Notes: a model not told the origin generated them from the letters alone. A stretch of DNA of 64,000 bases from JACVRN01 sp036403815 (GCA_036403815.1 DASWQH010000054.1:1-64000); one strand, 5' to 3'; positions 7,361 to 17,064 are shown, counted from the stretch's first letter. Numbers and translations are program-made.

Positions 7361-8749
7361 TCAGCGTGCGCCGCGACCGAAAAGAATCGTCTTGACGGTC
7401 TCGAACAAAATGGCTGCGTCGAGCGTCAGGCTCTGATTCTTTATATAGTACAAATCGTATTGAAGTTTCTGGCGCGCGTCTTCAATCGAAGAGCCGTACG
7501 GGTATTTAATCTGCGCCCAGCCGGTCAACCCCGGCGCAATCAGGTGGCGCTGCTCGTAGTACGGAATCTCTTCCGCTAGCTGCGCGACGAAGTGCGGGCG
7601 CTCCGGCCTTGGGCCGACAAAGCTCATCTCGCCTTTCAGTATGTTCCAGAACTGCGGAATCTCGTCCACGCGAATCTTTCGTATGATGCGCCCGACACGC
7701 GTCGCACGATCATCAGCGCTCTGCGCCCAGACAGGCCCGTTCTTTTCGGCATCCGTCTGCATCGAGCGAAACTTTAAGACCGTGAAGGGGCGACCATTTC
7801 GGCCAACGCGCTCCTGCTTGTAAAGGACGGGGCCACGCGAATCAATCTTGATGAGAATCGCCGTCAGTATGGCAATCGGGAGCGAAAGGATTGCGCCCAC
7901 AAGCGCGACCAGACGATGAAACGCCGTGCGCACAAAAGCATTCATGCGCGCCTGTCGTCCACGGCTCGAAAAGATGAGCCATGAGGGGCGCAGCATGTCC
8001 AGATGAACGCGACCCGTCAGGCGCTCATAAAAGGACGCGCCTTCTTCTATGGAGACATTGCCCGATAAACTCAGTCGCAGTAGCTGGTCGCTCGGAAACT
8101 GCCCGCGCCGCTCTCCCATAGAGACTATGATGCGATCAACTCCCTGACGCTTGACTATCTCTTCCAGCTCAGAGGTCAGGCCGACGACGCGCGGGTTAAT
8201 CAAGCTCTTGCCGACCAGTTCCGGATCGCTGTCAACAAACCCAAGGATGCGATAGCCCGCATCGCGTCTTCCCAAGACCTCGCGCGCAATCTCAATGGCC
8301 TGGGTGCCGGAGCCGACTATAAGGATGCGCTCGCCTATTCCCGGATGACCCAGAAACCAGTGAATCGCAATGCGCCACGTCACGGTGAGTCCGAGCGCAA
8401 GCGGCAGGGCTATGAGCCATACGCCGCGCCCGATCATCAATTGCGGAAGCGCGTAGGAAGCAAAGGCAAGCGCCACCCATGCCAGCCCCAGCGCCTGTAT
8501 CAGACGAAGGACAAGCTCGCGCCTGTCGTGCATGACTACGAAGTCGTAAAGGTCGTAAAGATAGAAGGCCGCGAGACAGAAGAAGGTGGCGAGCGCTGCC
8601 TTGTAGAAGCCGTAGCGCTGTATCAGCTCGAAGTCGCCGTCGCCCGTTCCGAGCCTCAGATACACGGCGACGATCATACCGACGAAGAGCAGCATCGCTT
8701 CGACGATGATCAGTAGAACCGTTCGTGCATTGAGACGTGCAGGCTTCAC
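7361..8749 (-). CDS. Polyprenyl glycosylphosphotransferase starting exopolysaccharide synthesis (EpsB/WbaP type)
   Basis: Transfers a sugar-1-phosphate from a nucleotide sugar to undecaprenyl phosphate at the inner membrane, the first step of repeat-unit assembly. The N-terminal third has four hydrophobic segments; the middle (GERILIVGSGTQAIEIARE, about 140-260) is a Rossmann-like CoA-binding_3 region. A further membrane segment (about 280-300) precedes the catalytic C-terminus with KFRSM, the acidic DEIPQFWNILKGEMSFVGPRP block and PGLTGWAQI. Its 462 aa and order match the exosortase-associated EpsB group. It lies 21 bp downstream of the BY-kinase gene. A second initiating enzyme of the unrelated WecA type occurs at 57633-59432. 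Substrate sugar is not deducible. Confidence 0.93.
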   Translation of the reverse strand: MKPARLNARTVLLIIVEAMLLFVGMIVAVYLRLGTGDGDFELIQRYGFYKAALATFFCLAAFYLYDLYDFVVMHDRRELVLRLIQALGLAWVALAFASYALPQLMIGRGVWLIALPLALGLTVTWRIAIHWFLGHPGIGERILIVGSGTQAIEIAREVLGRRDAGYRILGFVDSDPELVGKSLINPRVVGLTSELEEIVKRQGVDRIIVSMGERRGQFPSDQLLRLSLSGNVSIEEGASFYERLTGRVHLDMLRPSWLIFSSRGRQARMNAFVRTAFHRLVALVGAILSLPIAILTAILIKIDSRGPVLYKQERVGRNGRPFTVLKFRSMQTDAEKNGPVWAQSADDRATRVGRIIRKIRVDEIPQFWNILKGEMSFVGPRPERPHFVAQLAEEIPYYEQRHLIAPGLTGWAQIKYPYGSSIEDARQKLQYDLYYIKNQSLTLDAAILFETVKTILFGRGAR

Positions 8750-8770
8750 TTCTTTAGGCTACAGACCTCC

Positions 8771-9811
8771 TTATTCCTCTGAGACTTCTATGCTCTCATC
8801 TTGCTTTTTATAAGAGCGTCGTCCGTAATAACTGGCGCTTTCCGCCAGCTCTTCCTCGCTCCTGTTCAGCACCACGCCGAGCATGCGGCCACGCGGCAGG
8901 GTATCGAGCAGGCGATTGAGCGCGCCGTAGCGCGTCTTGCCGGAGCGAACGACCAGCATCGCGCCGTCCGCGCGATTAATCATTACGTTGGCATCCGTGA
9001 AGATGCCCAGAGGCGGTGCGTCGATGATGATGTAATCGAAGAGATTGCGAGCATCCTTGAGCACGCGCTCGAACTTCGGCCCCGACAACATCTCCGCGCA
9101 ATCGTCGCGCGCCGCGCCGCCCGGCAACAGATAAAGTCCCGCAGGCTCAAGACGAATGAGGCTCTCTTCGAGCGTCGTTTCTTCGGCCAGAACTTCCGAT
9201 AAACCCTTTGTGGCGTCCTCCCGTATGCCGAAATAATCGGTCACGCAGGGGTTGCGCAGGTCGCTGTCAATAAGGAGCGCACGCACGCCGTCCGTCTGCG
9301 CCAGCAGCCATGCCAGATTCAGCGCCGTCAGGGTCTTGCCTTCGCCTACACCCGCGCTCGTGATGACGATGGCCTGCATCTGCTTGCGCTCGCCCGCGTG
9401 AATCACGCGCGTACGAAGCGAGCGGAACTGCTCGCAGTAAGCAGAGCGCGGTTGTGTGATGGCTACAAGGTGTGGTTCGACGCGCGTCGGGGAGATGTCT
9501 AAAGAGACACACTCCAACGCGCGCGTCGAACCGGCAGCGCCCAAAGTTGCCCCAGCAGCACGCGAAGACAATTCGCCGGGGAGTGCCGACCCGACGACTA
9601 CTTCGGTGTGCGCAGTGGGCGCTGAAAACGTAGAAGGCTGGCTTGCGGGAGGCACGGCAAAGAGCGACGAGCGATCCCAAGGATGCGTCCCCTTATTAGT
9701 GCCGTTGCCGTTGGTGGCCTGGCTTTGATCGTTACGAGGTAACTCGTCGTCAAATCTTCGCGTGCCATTTGTTTCCGCAGAGCGCTTCAATGCATCGTAA
9801 ACTCTACCCAT
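8771..9811 (-). CDS. BY-kinase, exopolysaccharide tyrosine autokinase (CpsD/EpsG-like)
   Basis: Cytoplasmic ATPase that works with the Wzz-type chain-length protein to control polymerisation and export. Residues 1-120 are a low-complexity, poorly conserved region. The Walker A motif GVGEGKT has its lysine at residue 159; Walker A' is LLIDSDLRNP and Walker B is YIIIDAPPLG. The C-terminal tail carries the tyrosine cluster SYYGRRSY expected for autophosphorylation. The protein lacks its own membrane domain, so it would depend on the separate Wzz-like partner encoded at 10909-12525. Its ATG begins at the base next to the last base of the upstream ATPase stop codon, indicating tight co-transcription and probable translational coupling. 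Confidence 0.91.
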   Translation of the reverse strand: MGRVYDALKRSAETNGTRRFDDELPRNDQSQATNGNGTNKGTHPWDRSSLFAVPPASQPSTFSAPTAHTEVVVGSALPGELSSRAAGATLGAAGSTRALECVSLDISPTRVEPHLVAITQPRSAYCEQFRSLRTRVIHAGERKQMQAIVITSAGVGEGKTLTALNLAWLLAQTDGVRALLIDSDLRNPCVTDYFGIREDATKGLSEVLAEETTLEESLIRLEPAGLYLLPGGAARDDCAEMLSGPKFERVLKDARNLFDYIIIDAPPLGIFTDANVMINRADGAMLVVRSGKTRYGALNRLLDTLPRGRMLGVVLNRSEEELAESASYYGRRSYKKQDESIEVSEE

Positions 9812-10891
9812 TTAGATTTCCCCCGAGAGACCTGATTGACGAAAAGCTGCGCCGACTTCATCCGGCTCGGGCGCGCTCGATTCTTCGCTTTCGGTCTCTT
9901 CCAGTCTGTTTCTAGTGAAAGATGAGGATTCTTCAAAGCTTGATTTAGGATTTTCCGGCGCAGCTTCTCTCTGCGATTGCGGCTCGCCCGCCCCGGCAGC
10001 CCAGAGTTCAGCGCGGCCTGCGGCGGTGAAGATGCGAGCGGGGGCTTCGCGCTCTTCGCCCATCTGGCGGCCACGGTCTGCGCGCGGCAGCATGTCGAAA
10101 GTCTCCGCGACCTCTTCTATAATTGCGCGCCCGATGACCGGCTCGCTTTCGGCGTAACCCGTCAAAAGAGCGTTGTCGCAGAGATTGTTAATCTGGCGCG
10201 GGATGCCTTCGGAGCAGCGGAAGATGTAATCGACCGCGCCGGGCGAGAAGATGTCCGTGCGGTCTGCGCCCGCCACCAGCAGACGCGAAGTTATGTAATG
10301 CTCCGTCTCTTCTACGTTCGGCAGCGGCTTGATATTGCAACGCAGAGCGACGCGCTGTTTCAACTGTCGAAGCTCCGGGTTGTTGAGCACGTCGCGCAAT
10401 TCCGGCTGGCCGGTCAAAACTATCTGCAACTGCTTGGCCGTGTCGGATTCAAAGTTTGAAAGCAGCCGTATCTCTTCAAGCACTACGGGCGAAAGCCCCT
10501 GTGCTTCGTCAACTATGAGAACCGTGCGCAAGCCCCTTGAGTGGCGCGACTCAAGCGTCTTGCCCAACTCCATCAGAAGCTCTGATTTGGTCTCCCATTT
10601 CTGCACGTTGAGCAGGGCGGTGACATGCTGGTAGAACTCCGACACGGTCAGGCGCGGATTGAAGATGTAGGCGACCAGAACGTTCCTGTCCATGCGCTGC
10701 ATCATCCAGCGAAGTATGGTCGTCTTGCCTGTGCCGACCTCGCCCGTGACGACGACCATGCCGCGCCCGCTTTCGATTCCGTAATGCAGGTTCGCCATTA
10801 CCTCACGGTGCGACTGCGTGAAATAGATGTAGCGCGGGTCGGGCGTCAGGGCGAATGGCAGTTCCTTCAATCCGTAGAATTCTCTGTACAC
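9812..10891 (-). CDS. ExeA-like AAA ATPase of the exosortase polysaccharide locus
   Basis: Cytoplasmic AAA ATPase of the type found beside PEP-CTERM/exosortase polysaccharide genes (TIGR03015-like). The start MYREFYGLKELPF and following PDPRYIYFTQSH are characteristic. Walker A is GEVGTGKTT (about residues 45-53) and Walker B is LIVDEAQGLS; SEGIPRQINNLCDNALL marks the sensor region. After about residue 270 the sequence becomes an acidic, Ser/Glu/Pro-rich tail without recognisable domain. It lies 17 bp downstream of the Wzz-like gene and abuts the kinase gene. Family membership is clear. Its precise job in export is not established for the family. Confidence 0.88.
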   Translation of the reverse strand: MYREFYGLKELPFALTPDPRYIYFTQSHREVMANLHYGIESGRGMVVVTGEVGTGKTTILRWMMQRMDRNVLVAYIFNPRLTVSEFYQHVTALLNVQKWETKSELLMELGKTLESRHSRGLRTVLIVDEAQGLSPVVLEEIRLLSNFESDTAKQLQIVLTGQPELRDVLNNPELRQLKQRVALRCNIKPLPNVEETEHYITSRLLVAGADRTDIFSPGAVDYIFRCSEGIPRQINNLCDNALLTGYAESEPVIGRAIIEEVAETFDMLPRADRGRQMGEEREAPARIFTAAGRAELWAAGAGEPQSQREAAPENPKSSFEESSSFTRNRLEETESEESSAPEPDEVGAAFRQSGLSGEI

Positions 10892-10908
10892 TTGTCCTCG
10901 TTCTCCTC

Positions 10909-12525
10909 TTATGAAGCGAAGCGGTTAAAGACGCCTGAAAACTTGAAGGCGAAAGCGAGCACGGGGATGCTCATAATCGTGATGGCGATTCCGGCAGCCA
11001 GCAGCATCAGGCGGCGGCGCGGAGTAACAAGCGCTTCCTGCGGCGTCTTCAGCTCAGGCACGGAGATGAGCACCGGCAGATTCGTGTAATGCGCGGCGTC
11101 GTCCACCGTTTGAATCGTCATCAGGCGCGGAACTTCTACGGCGGCGGCGAAGAAGAGTCCGACGCCTAAGCCTAAGCCCAGCCCCATCAGGGTGAGCATC
11201 AGGCGCTTGGGCGCAACGTGCGCCTGCGGCAGGTTGGCCGGGTCTATGATCTGAACGGTTTCACCCTGCTGGTTAACCTGCACAGCCGAACTTATGTTGG
11301 CCGTCGATTGACGCTTCAAGAGGTCGTCGTAGGCCACCTTCTTCGTCTCGTACTCGCGTGTTAAAGCCTGAAGCGCAACTTCATTTCCGGGCACAGAGTT
11401 GATGCGACCTTCTATGTCGGCAATCTGAGCGTTGGTCATGTCGAGCTGTTTTTGCAGGCGCGCTATCTCGCCCTCGGCCAACTGGATGTTGATCTCAGCG
11501 TCTTTGACACTAAGATTGGGGCGGCCTGCGCGATCCTTTTTGAGCTGCTCGATCTTGGCCGCAGCAGAGTCATCCATGTCCTTCATCTCGCGCTTGACGG
11601 CTTCAAGCTCTGCCTTCTTGGCGACGACATCCGGGTGCGCGGCTTTGTACTGGGTGAGCAGGTTCTGTATTTCCGCTTCCAGCGCAGCCTTGCGTGCGGC
11701 AAGCGCTCCCCATGCAGGTGTAGCTTTAGGGTCGCCGACCTGACGCGCAATGTCCTCATCATTCTGCTGAGCCACCTGTCTCAAAGTGCTGAGCTGAGTG
11801 CTGGATGCCGCGCGCCTGTCATTGATACGACCGATCTCGGCCATCAAAGCTTTCTGCTGCTCACGCAAGCCCGTGTATTGCGCCACCATCGCAGCCCCCT
11901 GATTGGGCAGGCTGTCGAGGTGCTGCGACATATATTCGAGCTTCCGCCGGTCAATCTCGTCTAGCTGCGCTTTGGCCTCCGCCAGTTGCTGATCGAAGAA
12001 ATCTTTGGTCTGCGTGCCGATGGCCGTCATGTCGCTCGCCTGCGCGTTGACGTACTTGGCGGCCAACTCTGCCGTGACGCCCTGCGTCTTGCGCGGGTCG
12101 CGCTCACGATAGGTGATGCTGAAGGACGGGATGTTGTCGTTGCGCCCGTGCTCTATCTCGACCTTGATGTCGTTCTGCATCCTCTCCACGACCTGTTCCA
12201 TAGCCTGCCCGTTCTCGCGCTCGCGCTTGTAAAGGTCGTATTTCAAAATCAACGGTTCGAGCGAAGAACGGCTCTGGGCTATACGGTTGATGTTGTTGAT
12301 GCGATTGGAAAGATCGCCCTCGGACATAGTCGTAGCGAGATTCGTGTCAATGGTCGGCGGGCGAACTATCAAAAGGGTGGTGGACTCGTAGACGTTGGGC
12401 AAGCGCCAGACGACAATCGCTACGGCTGCTGCGACGGCGATAGCCGGAAGCATGATCAACCACTTACGCCTCCAGAAAATCTGGGCGTATTCGCTCGGCG
12501 TGCGATGGCGAAATTCAATACTCAT
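10909..12525 (-). CDS. Wzz/GumC-type polysaccharide chain-length determinant
   Basis: Inner-membrane co-polymerase that sets chain length and couples to the BY-kinase. ATG at 12525 is chosen because AGGAGT lies seven bases upstream and the protein then begins MSIEFRHRTPSEYAQIFWRR, the usual Wzz start; the longer open frame to 12642 adds 39 unrelated codons. A membrane helix is at about residues 21-40, followed by a long coiled-coil periplasmic region (roughly 150-390), a Pro-rich Wzz segment (PANLPQAHVAPKRL), and a second membrane helix (LGLGLGVGLFFAAAVEV). A third hydrophobic stretch near the C-terminus (AAGIAITIMSIPVLAF) gives an odd number of helices. The length of 538 aa fits the XrtA-associated family. 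There is no fused kinase domain; the kinase is separate. Confidence 0.91.
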   Translation of the reverse strand: MSIEFRHRTPSEYAQIFWRRKWLIMLPAIAVAAAVAIVVWRLPNVYESTTLLIVRPPTIDTNLATTMSEGDLSNRINNINRIAQSRSSLEPLILKYDLYKRERENGQAMEQVVERMQNDIKVEIEHGRNDNIPSFSITYRERDPRKTQGVTAELAAKYVNAQASDMTAIGTQTKDFFDQQLAEAKAQLDEIDRRKLEYMSQHLDSLPNQGAAMVAQYTGLREQQKALMAEIGRINDRRAASSTQLSTLRQVAQQNDEDIARQVGDPKATPAWGALAARKAALEAEIQNLLTQYKAAHPDVVAKKAELEAVKREMKDMDDSAAAKIEQLKKDRAGRPNLSVKDAEINIQLAEGEIARLQKQLDMTNAQIADIEGRINSVPGNEVALQALTREYETKKVAYDDLLKRQSTANISSAVQVNQQGETVQIIDPANLPQAHVAPKRLMLTLMGLGLGLGVGLFFAAAVEVPRLMTIQTVDDAAHYTNLPVLISVPELKTPQEALVTPRRRLMLLAAGIAITIMSIPVLAFAFKFSGVFNRFAS

Positions 12526-12665
12526 AACGGCACTCCTGAAGTTATCACTACTACTACTTCGGTCACTTCCTTTGAGCCTGGTCTCTAAACCGCCTCGCCG
12601 GGCATTTGGCGAAACCGGGGTCAGAGACTCGAACCCGTTCAAAGACTCTCAATCGCTCTCAAACG

Positions 12666-15026
12666 TTAAAGCGTTGAGAGCGCGCGGCGCGCATCCTCGG
12701 CTTCGGCGAATCCGCCTTTCTCGCCGAGTTTGAGCGCTGTTTCAAGCTCGCGTCGAGCGCCCGTCCGGTCGCCCTTACCCGCAAGCGCCATTCCCAGATG
12801 GTAACGATAGACGGGATTGTTCCCCTGCTGCGCGACTACTTTCTGCAACTGCTCGACGGCAGTGGCATGTGCGCCCTTCTTGTAATAGACCCACGCGAGC
12901 GTGTCGCGGAACCCGGTGGTGTCCGGATACCTTTGCACGACGTTCTGCGCGAGCCGGAGCGCTTCGTCCAGATTGCCCAGATTGTAGGCGGCATAATTCC
13001 ACGCCAGATTGTTGGCGGCAATCGTCAAATTCGGATCGAACTCAAGCGCCTTGCGGTAGCTCTCGACCGCCGCCTGACGATTTCCACGCCCGTCTTCCAG
13101 AAGACCAATCAGCGTGTAGGTCGGAGCAGAGTCGGGCTTGCGCTCAAGAATCCTGCGGTACTCTATGATGGCCTGATCCGTCTGCTTGAGATTCACAAAG
13201 AGCACAGCCAAATCCGTGTACGCGGCCATATATTTATCGTCAAGCTCGATGGTTTTACGCAGCTCGGCCTCTGCCCCTTGTGCGTTCTGTTCGTAGCCGT
13301 AAACCTGAGCTTTCAGATAATGAAGCTGGGCGTTTCGTGGTTGCCCGTTGAGAGCCTGGTCAATTCGCGCGTGTGCCTGATCGAGCCGCTTCTGTTGTGC
13401 GTACAGTTTGATTAGACCATATAGCCCATCAAAGTTGAGGCTGTCAATAGCCAGCGCCTGATTGTAAAACTGCTCGGCCTCGTCCAGCTTATTCTCCTTG
13501 ACGGAGACGGCGGCCAGGTTGATGTAAGAGTCCGGCGAATTTGGCTGCTGCTGGCGCGCGGCGTCGAAATCAGCGCGTGCTCCCTGCATATTATTCAAGA
13601 GCATCTGCGCCGTGCCGCGCACTGTAAAGGCGCGTGAGCGCAGCTCCGACAGCATCTGCGGCGAAGTATCACGGTCAGGCGCAGCCTTGCTCAAACGATT
13701 CACCAGGTCGTTCGAGAGCGCGAGAGCGTTCTTGGCATCGCCCGCCACGAGATTAATCTGCACCTGAAGAAGCTTGCCGGGAAGATATTCGGGGTAATAC
13801 TTCTCTAAATCTCCGGCAAAGACGCGCGCCTGCTCAAGCTGGTTGGCTTTGACGCTCGCCTGCGACATGTAGTAAAGCCCAGGGCGCGAATTAGGCTCCT
13901 GCTTCAAGACCTCTTTCAAATCTTCGATTGACTCTTTGGCGTTGCCCTGCTGCAAGTTGATGCGTGCGCGAAGCAGTCTGCCCTGCATGTCGTACTGATT
14001 ACGCTTGAGAACTTCTTCGACCTGCGCGGTTGCGCCAGCGATGTCGCCGCGCTGGAGCATGATTTCTCCAAGGCGATAATGCCCGCGCATGTAGTCAGGA
14101 GATTTCGCGACTATTTCTCTGTAGATATTGACGGCATCGTCCATGCGCCCGACCGCCGAATAGAAGTCCGCGAGCACGGCTCGACCGTCCGGCCTGTCTT
14201 TATCCAAATCGGCCAGAGCTTTGTAGGCGGCCTCTGCCTTTTCAATCTGGTTGTTGACTAGATAGAAGCTGGCGATGACGAAACGCGAGTCGCGGTTTGA
14301 AGGCTCAAGCTCGACGGCGCGTTTGAATTCGCCTTCGGCCTGCTCAAGCCGGTTCGTCTGCGCCAGATACTTTCCGTACTCCGTATGCGCCATGGCCGAC
14401 GCAGGGTTAACGTTGATGGCGCGAAGCAAGGTCTCTTCGACTTTGGCCTGATCGTTGCGCTTCATGTAGAAGCGCGCGAGCGCAACGTAGGATTCGACGC
14501 GCCTTGTATCAAGCGCTATGGCACGATTCAATTCGGCGAGCGCTTCTTCAGGTTTATCCTGTGCGGCCAGCACGGTCGCCATCAGGATGTGGCCTTCTAT
14601 GTGATTCGGATTTTTCGCCAGCACCTCGCGCGCGAGCTGTTCGGCTTCGGTCATCTTTCCGAAGAAGGCGTAGAAGTTGCCGAGCTTGATGCGTGCATCC
14701 AGATTATTAGGGTCTAGCTGAACGGTGCGCTGCAACTCAGAAATAGCTTCGGGCACGCGCCCCAGGCCTTCAAAGGCGCGAGCCAGTCCCCAGTGAGCCG
14801 CCGCCATCTCATCGTCAATCTGCATGGCGCTACGAAACTCAAGCCCTGCCTCTTCAAAACGCCTGTCTTTGAGATATTGTTCGCCGCGCTCGACGTGCGC
14901 TAGCTTCGCTTTTTCAGGATTAGAACAGCCTGAAAGAATAAGAGCGATGCTGAAGATGCTGAAAAGGATGGGCAGAAAGACAGGAAAGTATTTGCGGGGT
15001 TTGCACTCTCGAATCATCATTGACAC
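12666..15026 (-). CDS. TPR-repeat lipoprotein of the exosortase system (PrsT-like)
   Basis: The 786-aa protein begins with a lipoprotein signal peptide whose lipobox LSGC places the modified cysteine at residue 34. The remainder is about twenty tetratricopeptide repeats with the usual pattern of paired helices (A-x-x-x-L-A motifs such as NLDARIKLGNFYA and AHTEYGKYLA). Length and architecture match PrsT, the TPR lipoprotein found in XrtA/PEP-CTERM loci. It would be anchored in a membrane and act as a scaffold for assembly or export. It lies between EpsI (313-bp gap) and the Wzz-like gene (140-bp gap), so it may have its own promoter. Its molecular role in the family is not known. Confidence 0.9.
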   Translation of the reverse strand: MSMMIRECKPRKYFPVFLPILFSIFSIALILSGCSNPEKAKLAHVERGEQYLKDRRFEEAGLEFRSAMQIDDEMAAAHWGLARAFEGLGRVPEAISELQRTVQLDPNNLDARIKLGNFYAFFGKMTEAEQLAREVLAKNPNHIEGHILMATVLAAQDKPEEALAELNRAIALDTRRVESYVALARFYMKRNDQAKVEETLLRAINVNPASAMAHTEYGKYLAQTNRLEQAEGEFKRAVELEPSNRDSRFVIASFYLVNNQIEKAEAAYKALADLDKDRPDGRAVLADFYSAVGRMDDAVNIYREIVAKSPDYMRGHYRLGEIMLQRGDIAGATAQVEEVLKRNQYDMQGRLLRARINLQQGNAKESIEDLKEVLKQEPNSRPGLYYMSQASVKANQLEQARVFAGDLEKYYPEYLPGKLLQVQINLVAGDAKNALALSNDLVNRLSKAAPDRDTSPQMLSELRSRAFTVRGTAQMLLNNMQGARADFDAARQQQPNSPDSYINLAAVSVKENKLDEAEQFYNQALAIDSLNFDGLYGLIKLYAQQKRLDQAHARIDQALNGQPRNAQLHYLKAQVYGYEQNAQGAEAELRKTIELDDKYMAAYTDLAVLFVNLKQTDQAIIEYRRILERKPDSAPTYTLIGLLEDGRGNRQAAVESYRKALEFDPNLTIAANNLAWNYAAYNLGNLDEALRLAQNVVQRYPDTTGFRDTLAWVYYKKGAHATAVEQLQKVVAQQGNNPVYRYHLGMALAGKGDRTGARRELETALKLGEKGGFAEAEDARRALSTL

Positions 15027-15339
15027 TCTCCGAACCTGAGCTTCTCAATCTCTTTCGCCGGGGCAAACGGCTCATGAGAGCGGGAAGCAGGTTCTTTTTA
15101 CGGTTAACGGCCTGCCGAAAGCATGCATTTTAAGCGACGGGCAATGCCGCAAAAAGATTCTGCTCTTCAGAGACCTTTTACAAAATCGCCGCGCTCTGTA
15201 GCCACGGCTGTCAAAATGATTAAAAGGCTTAATGCCCACCTGTTTCCTAAAACAGGCACTCTGAAACAGGGTCGGCGTTAAATCTTTCAATCCCCTCTCA
15301 AACAACTCGCCTTGCGCTCCAACGAAGGCGCTCTACGCT
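15027..15339 (-). other. Untranslated leader upstream of the PrsT-like gene
   Basis: No gene is supported here. On the minus strand there is a perfect 7-bp hairpin at 15239-15256 (CCTGTTT, loop TAGG, AAACAGG) preceded by GTG and followed by GTGGGCATTAAGCC and, later, GCCGTGGCTAC. The order faintly resembles a c-di-GMP-I aptamer, but the GNRA loop and the GCAAAGCC core are absent. A promoter for the PrsT-like gene is likely in this stretch; no convincing -35/-10 pair can be singled out. Confidence 0.4.
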
Positions 15340-16008
15340 TTAATTCGGCACGAAGCCGCTCAGCACGGGCGCAATCTCTGCCGCAAGGTTCACGGTCGCT
15401 TCAAGCGCAGCCTGCTCCGACTGTCCTCTGGGCAAAGGAACCATCACGCGCACCATCGCGCCGTCCGAGCGCCGCCGCGTGATGCTGTCTACAACCGTAT
15501 AAAACTTCCCCCAGTATTCGCTCGCAACTGCCCGCCCGCGCCCCTGATACCAGTAGACCAAAAGCTGGCGGTCGCTCCCATGCTCGATGATATAACGATT
15601 GGCTTCAAAGGGGCGCGCCCCGTTGGAAGGATTGATGATTATCTTCCCCGGCTCACTCATAGTCCAGCCCGTTCCGGGCAGACAGTTGAGCGGGCTATGA
15701 TAGGTCGCGCCGTTGCGCTGCGTGGCGTAGTAGCCCACGTACAGATTCGCCACACGTCCCTGCGCCCCAGTGTAGCTGCGGGAAAGGTAATCGTCTGCGC
15801 GAAGCACCCGCTCGGTCTCTTCGTCAAAGCGAAAATCCGCGCCGACCTGCCGCCACGAGCTGACCTCTGTGGGAAACTCTTTGAGCGGTCTACGAGGGGC
15901 GCTTGCCTCTCCGGCTCTCTGCCAGAGGTTGATGACCACGCCGCTCGCTACAAGCAGCAGGAGCAGGGCAAAAAAGCGTCTTGATTTTTTATCTCTTCCT
16001 TGCGTCAT
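15340..16008 (-). CDS. epsI: Exosortase-associated protein EpsI
   Basis: EpsI-family protein that accompanies exosortases; the family is thought to act at the membrane in polysaccharide or protein processing, but the reaction is not proven. One N-terminal membrane segment (residues 11-28) places the rest outside. The family signature HSPLNCLPGTGW is present near residues 103-114, and the LLVYWYQGRG motif follows about 45 residues later. At 222 aa it is of normal length. It begins six bases after the exosortase stop codon, so the two are one transcription unit. Some exosortases carry EpsI as a C-terminal fusion; here it is separate. Confidence 0.93.
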   Translation of the reverse strand: MTQGRDKKSRRFFALLLLLVASGVVINLWQRAGEASAPRRPLKEFPTEVSSWRQVGADFRFDEETERVLRADDYLSRSYTGAQGRVANLYVGYYATQRNGATYHSPLNCLPGTGWTMSEPGKIIINPSNGARPFEANRYIIEHGSDRQLLVYWYQGRGRAVASEYWGKFYTVVDSITRRRSDGAMVRVMVPLPRGQSEQAALEATVNLAAEIAPVLSGFVPN

Positions 16009-16014
16009 CGAAAA

Positions 16015-17064
16015 TCACTCCGCCTCTTTGACCGATACAGCCTTGACCGGCGATGCAGATGCAGGCGTCTGCACAGCCCGTTTAGACTTCTTCTCCCCTT
16101 CAACAGTTCCAACCGCGCCAGCGCCGCCATCGTCGCCACGCCCACGCCCGCCTATACGGTCAAGTATCCAACCGACGGCGAAGAGCAGCAGGAAGGCTAC
16201 TACGTAAACGACCCAGCCGGAGAAGGAATGAAAGAAGCCTTCGGCCACTTTCAATCCATAGAGATGTGCGAGGATACCTGTGCCGCTCACCCTGGCAGCG
16301 TTCGTCAGGACGGCAATCGGAATCGCAGAAAAGACTATCAGAAGCGAGCGCCAGAACGTCCAGCGCTTGAGATATTGGAAAGGCCCGCGACCATTATCAC
16401 CGCCCTCGCCATCATTGCTCTTCGGGCGAGTGAAATATGCGAAGACGACCGCCAGCGTGACGAGCGTCATCAATGAACGAATGCCGCTACAGGCTTCGAC
16501 GACCTCCAGCTTCTTCGTCTCACGTGCGCCGAGCGGCAATAGCTCTATGACGTTGCCCTGTCTTAGAACAGGAATCTCGAAAACCCGCATCGTCCAGACG
16601 GCGAAGCGTGAAGCGAAAAGCTGTAGCGGAAACGCAATCTGGTTAAAAATGATGGCGGGGATAGGAATCGCCAGCACGAGCAGGACGAAAGAGACAGCGG
16701 TCAGTCGCAGCAGGCGAAAGCCCCAGAAGTATAGAAGGATGCCCGCCAGAAGCAGTACGAGCGACATACGCTGTATGTAAAGCTCTGCACCAGCGGTTCC
16801 AGCCCACAGGGCAAAGACGGCCAGTAACAAGCTCACGCCCCCAAGCCAGAGCGACGCTTTGCCGCCGCGCGCGACTTGCTGAAGGCGCTCGCGCTCTGTC
16901 CAGAGCATGAAGCCTATGATGAAGGGAACCAGCAGCCCGTGCGAATAGTTTTCATCCGTCCACCAGTCGCTCCCTAATTTCAGTAGCACCGGCAGGTAAA
17001 GAAAACTTATAGCCGCTACGATAGCCGCAGGTTTCCAGAGATTGCGAATTGACGGGGCACTCAT
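16015..17064 (-). CDS. xrtA: Exosortase (XrtA-type transpeptidase)
   Basis: Integral membrane cysteine transpeptidase that processes the C-terminal PEP-CTERM sorting signal of exported proteins. Eight or so hydrophobic segments are visible. The catalytic triad is intact: Cys192 in EACSGIR, Arg258 in NAARVSG and His279 in GFFHSFSG. The C-terminal 50 residues are a Gly/Lys-rich hydrophilic tail. The neighbours (EpsI, PrsT-like protein, Wzz, ExeA-like ATPase, BY-kinase, EpsB, SLBB) define the system as the XrtA/EpsH exopolysaccharide type. A candidate substrate is encoded at 22111-22788. No clear ribosome binding site precedes the ATG, which follows a 340-bp leader. Confidence 0.95.
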   Translation of the reverse strand: MSAPSIRNLWKPAAIVAAISFLYLPVLLKLGSDWWTDENYSHGLLVPFIIGFMLWTERERLQQVARGGKASLWLGGVSLLLAVFALWAGTAGAELYIQRMSLVLLLAGILLYFWGFRLLRLTAVSFVLLVLAIPIPAIIFNQIAFPLQLFASRFAVWTMRVFEIPVLRQGNVIELLPLGARETKKLEVVEACSGIRSLMTLVTLAVVFAYFTRPKSNDGEGGDNGRGPFQYLKRWTFWRSLLIVFSAIPIAVLTNAARVSGTGILAHLYGLKVAEGFFHSFSGWVVYVVAFLLLFAVGWILDRIGGRGRGDDGGAGAVGTVEGEKKSKRAVQTPASASPVKAVSVKEAE

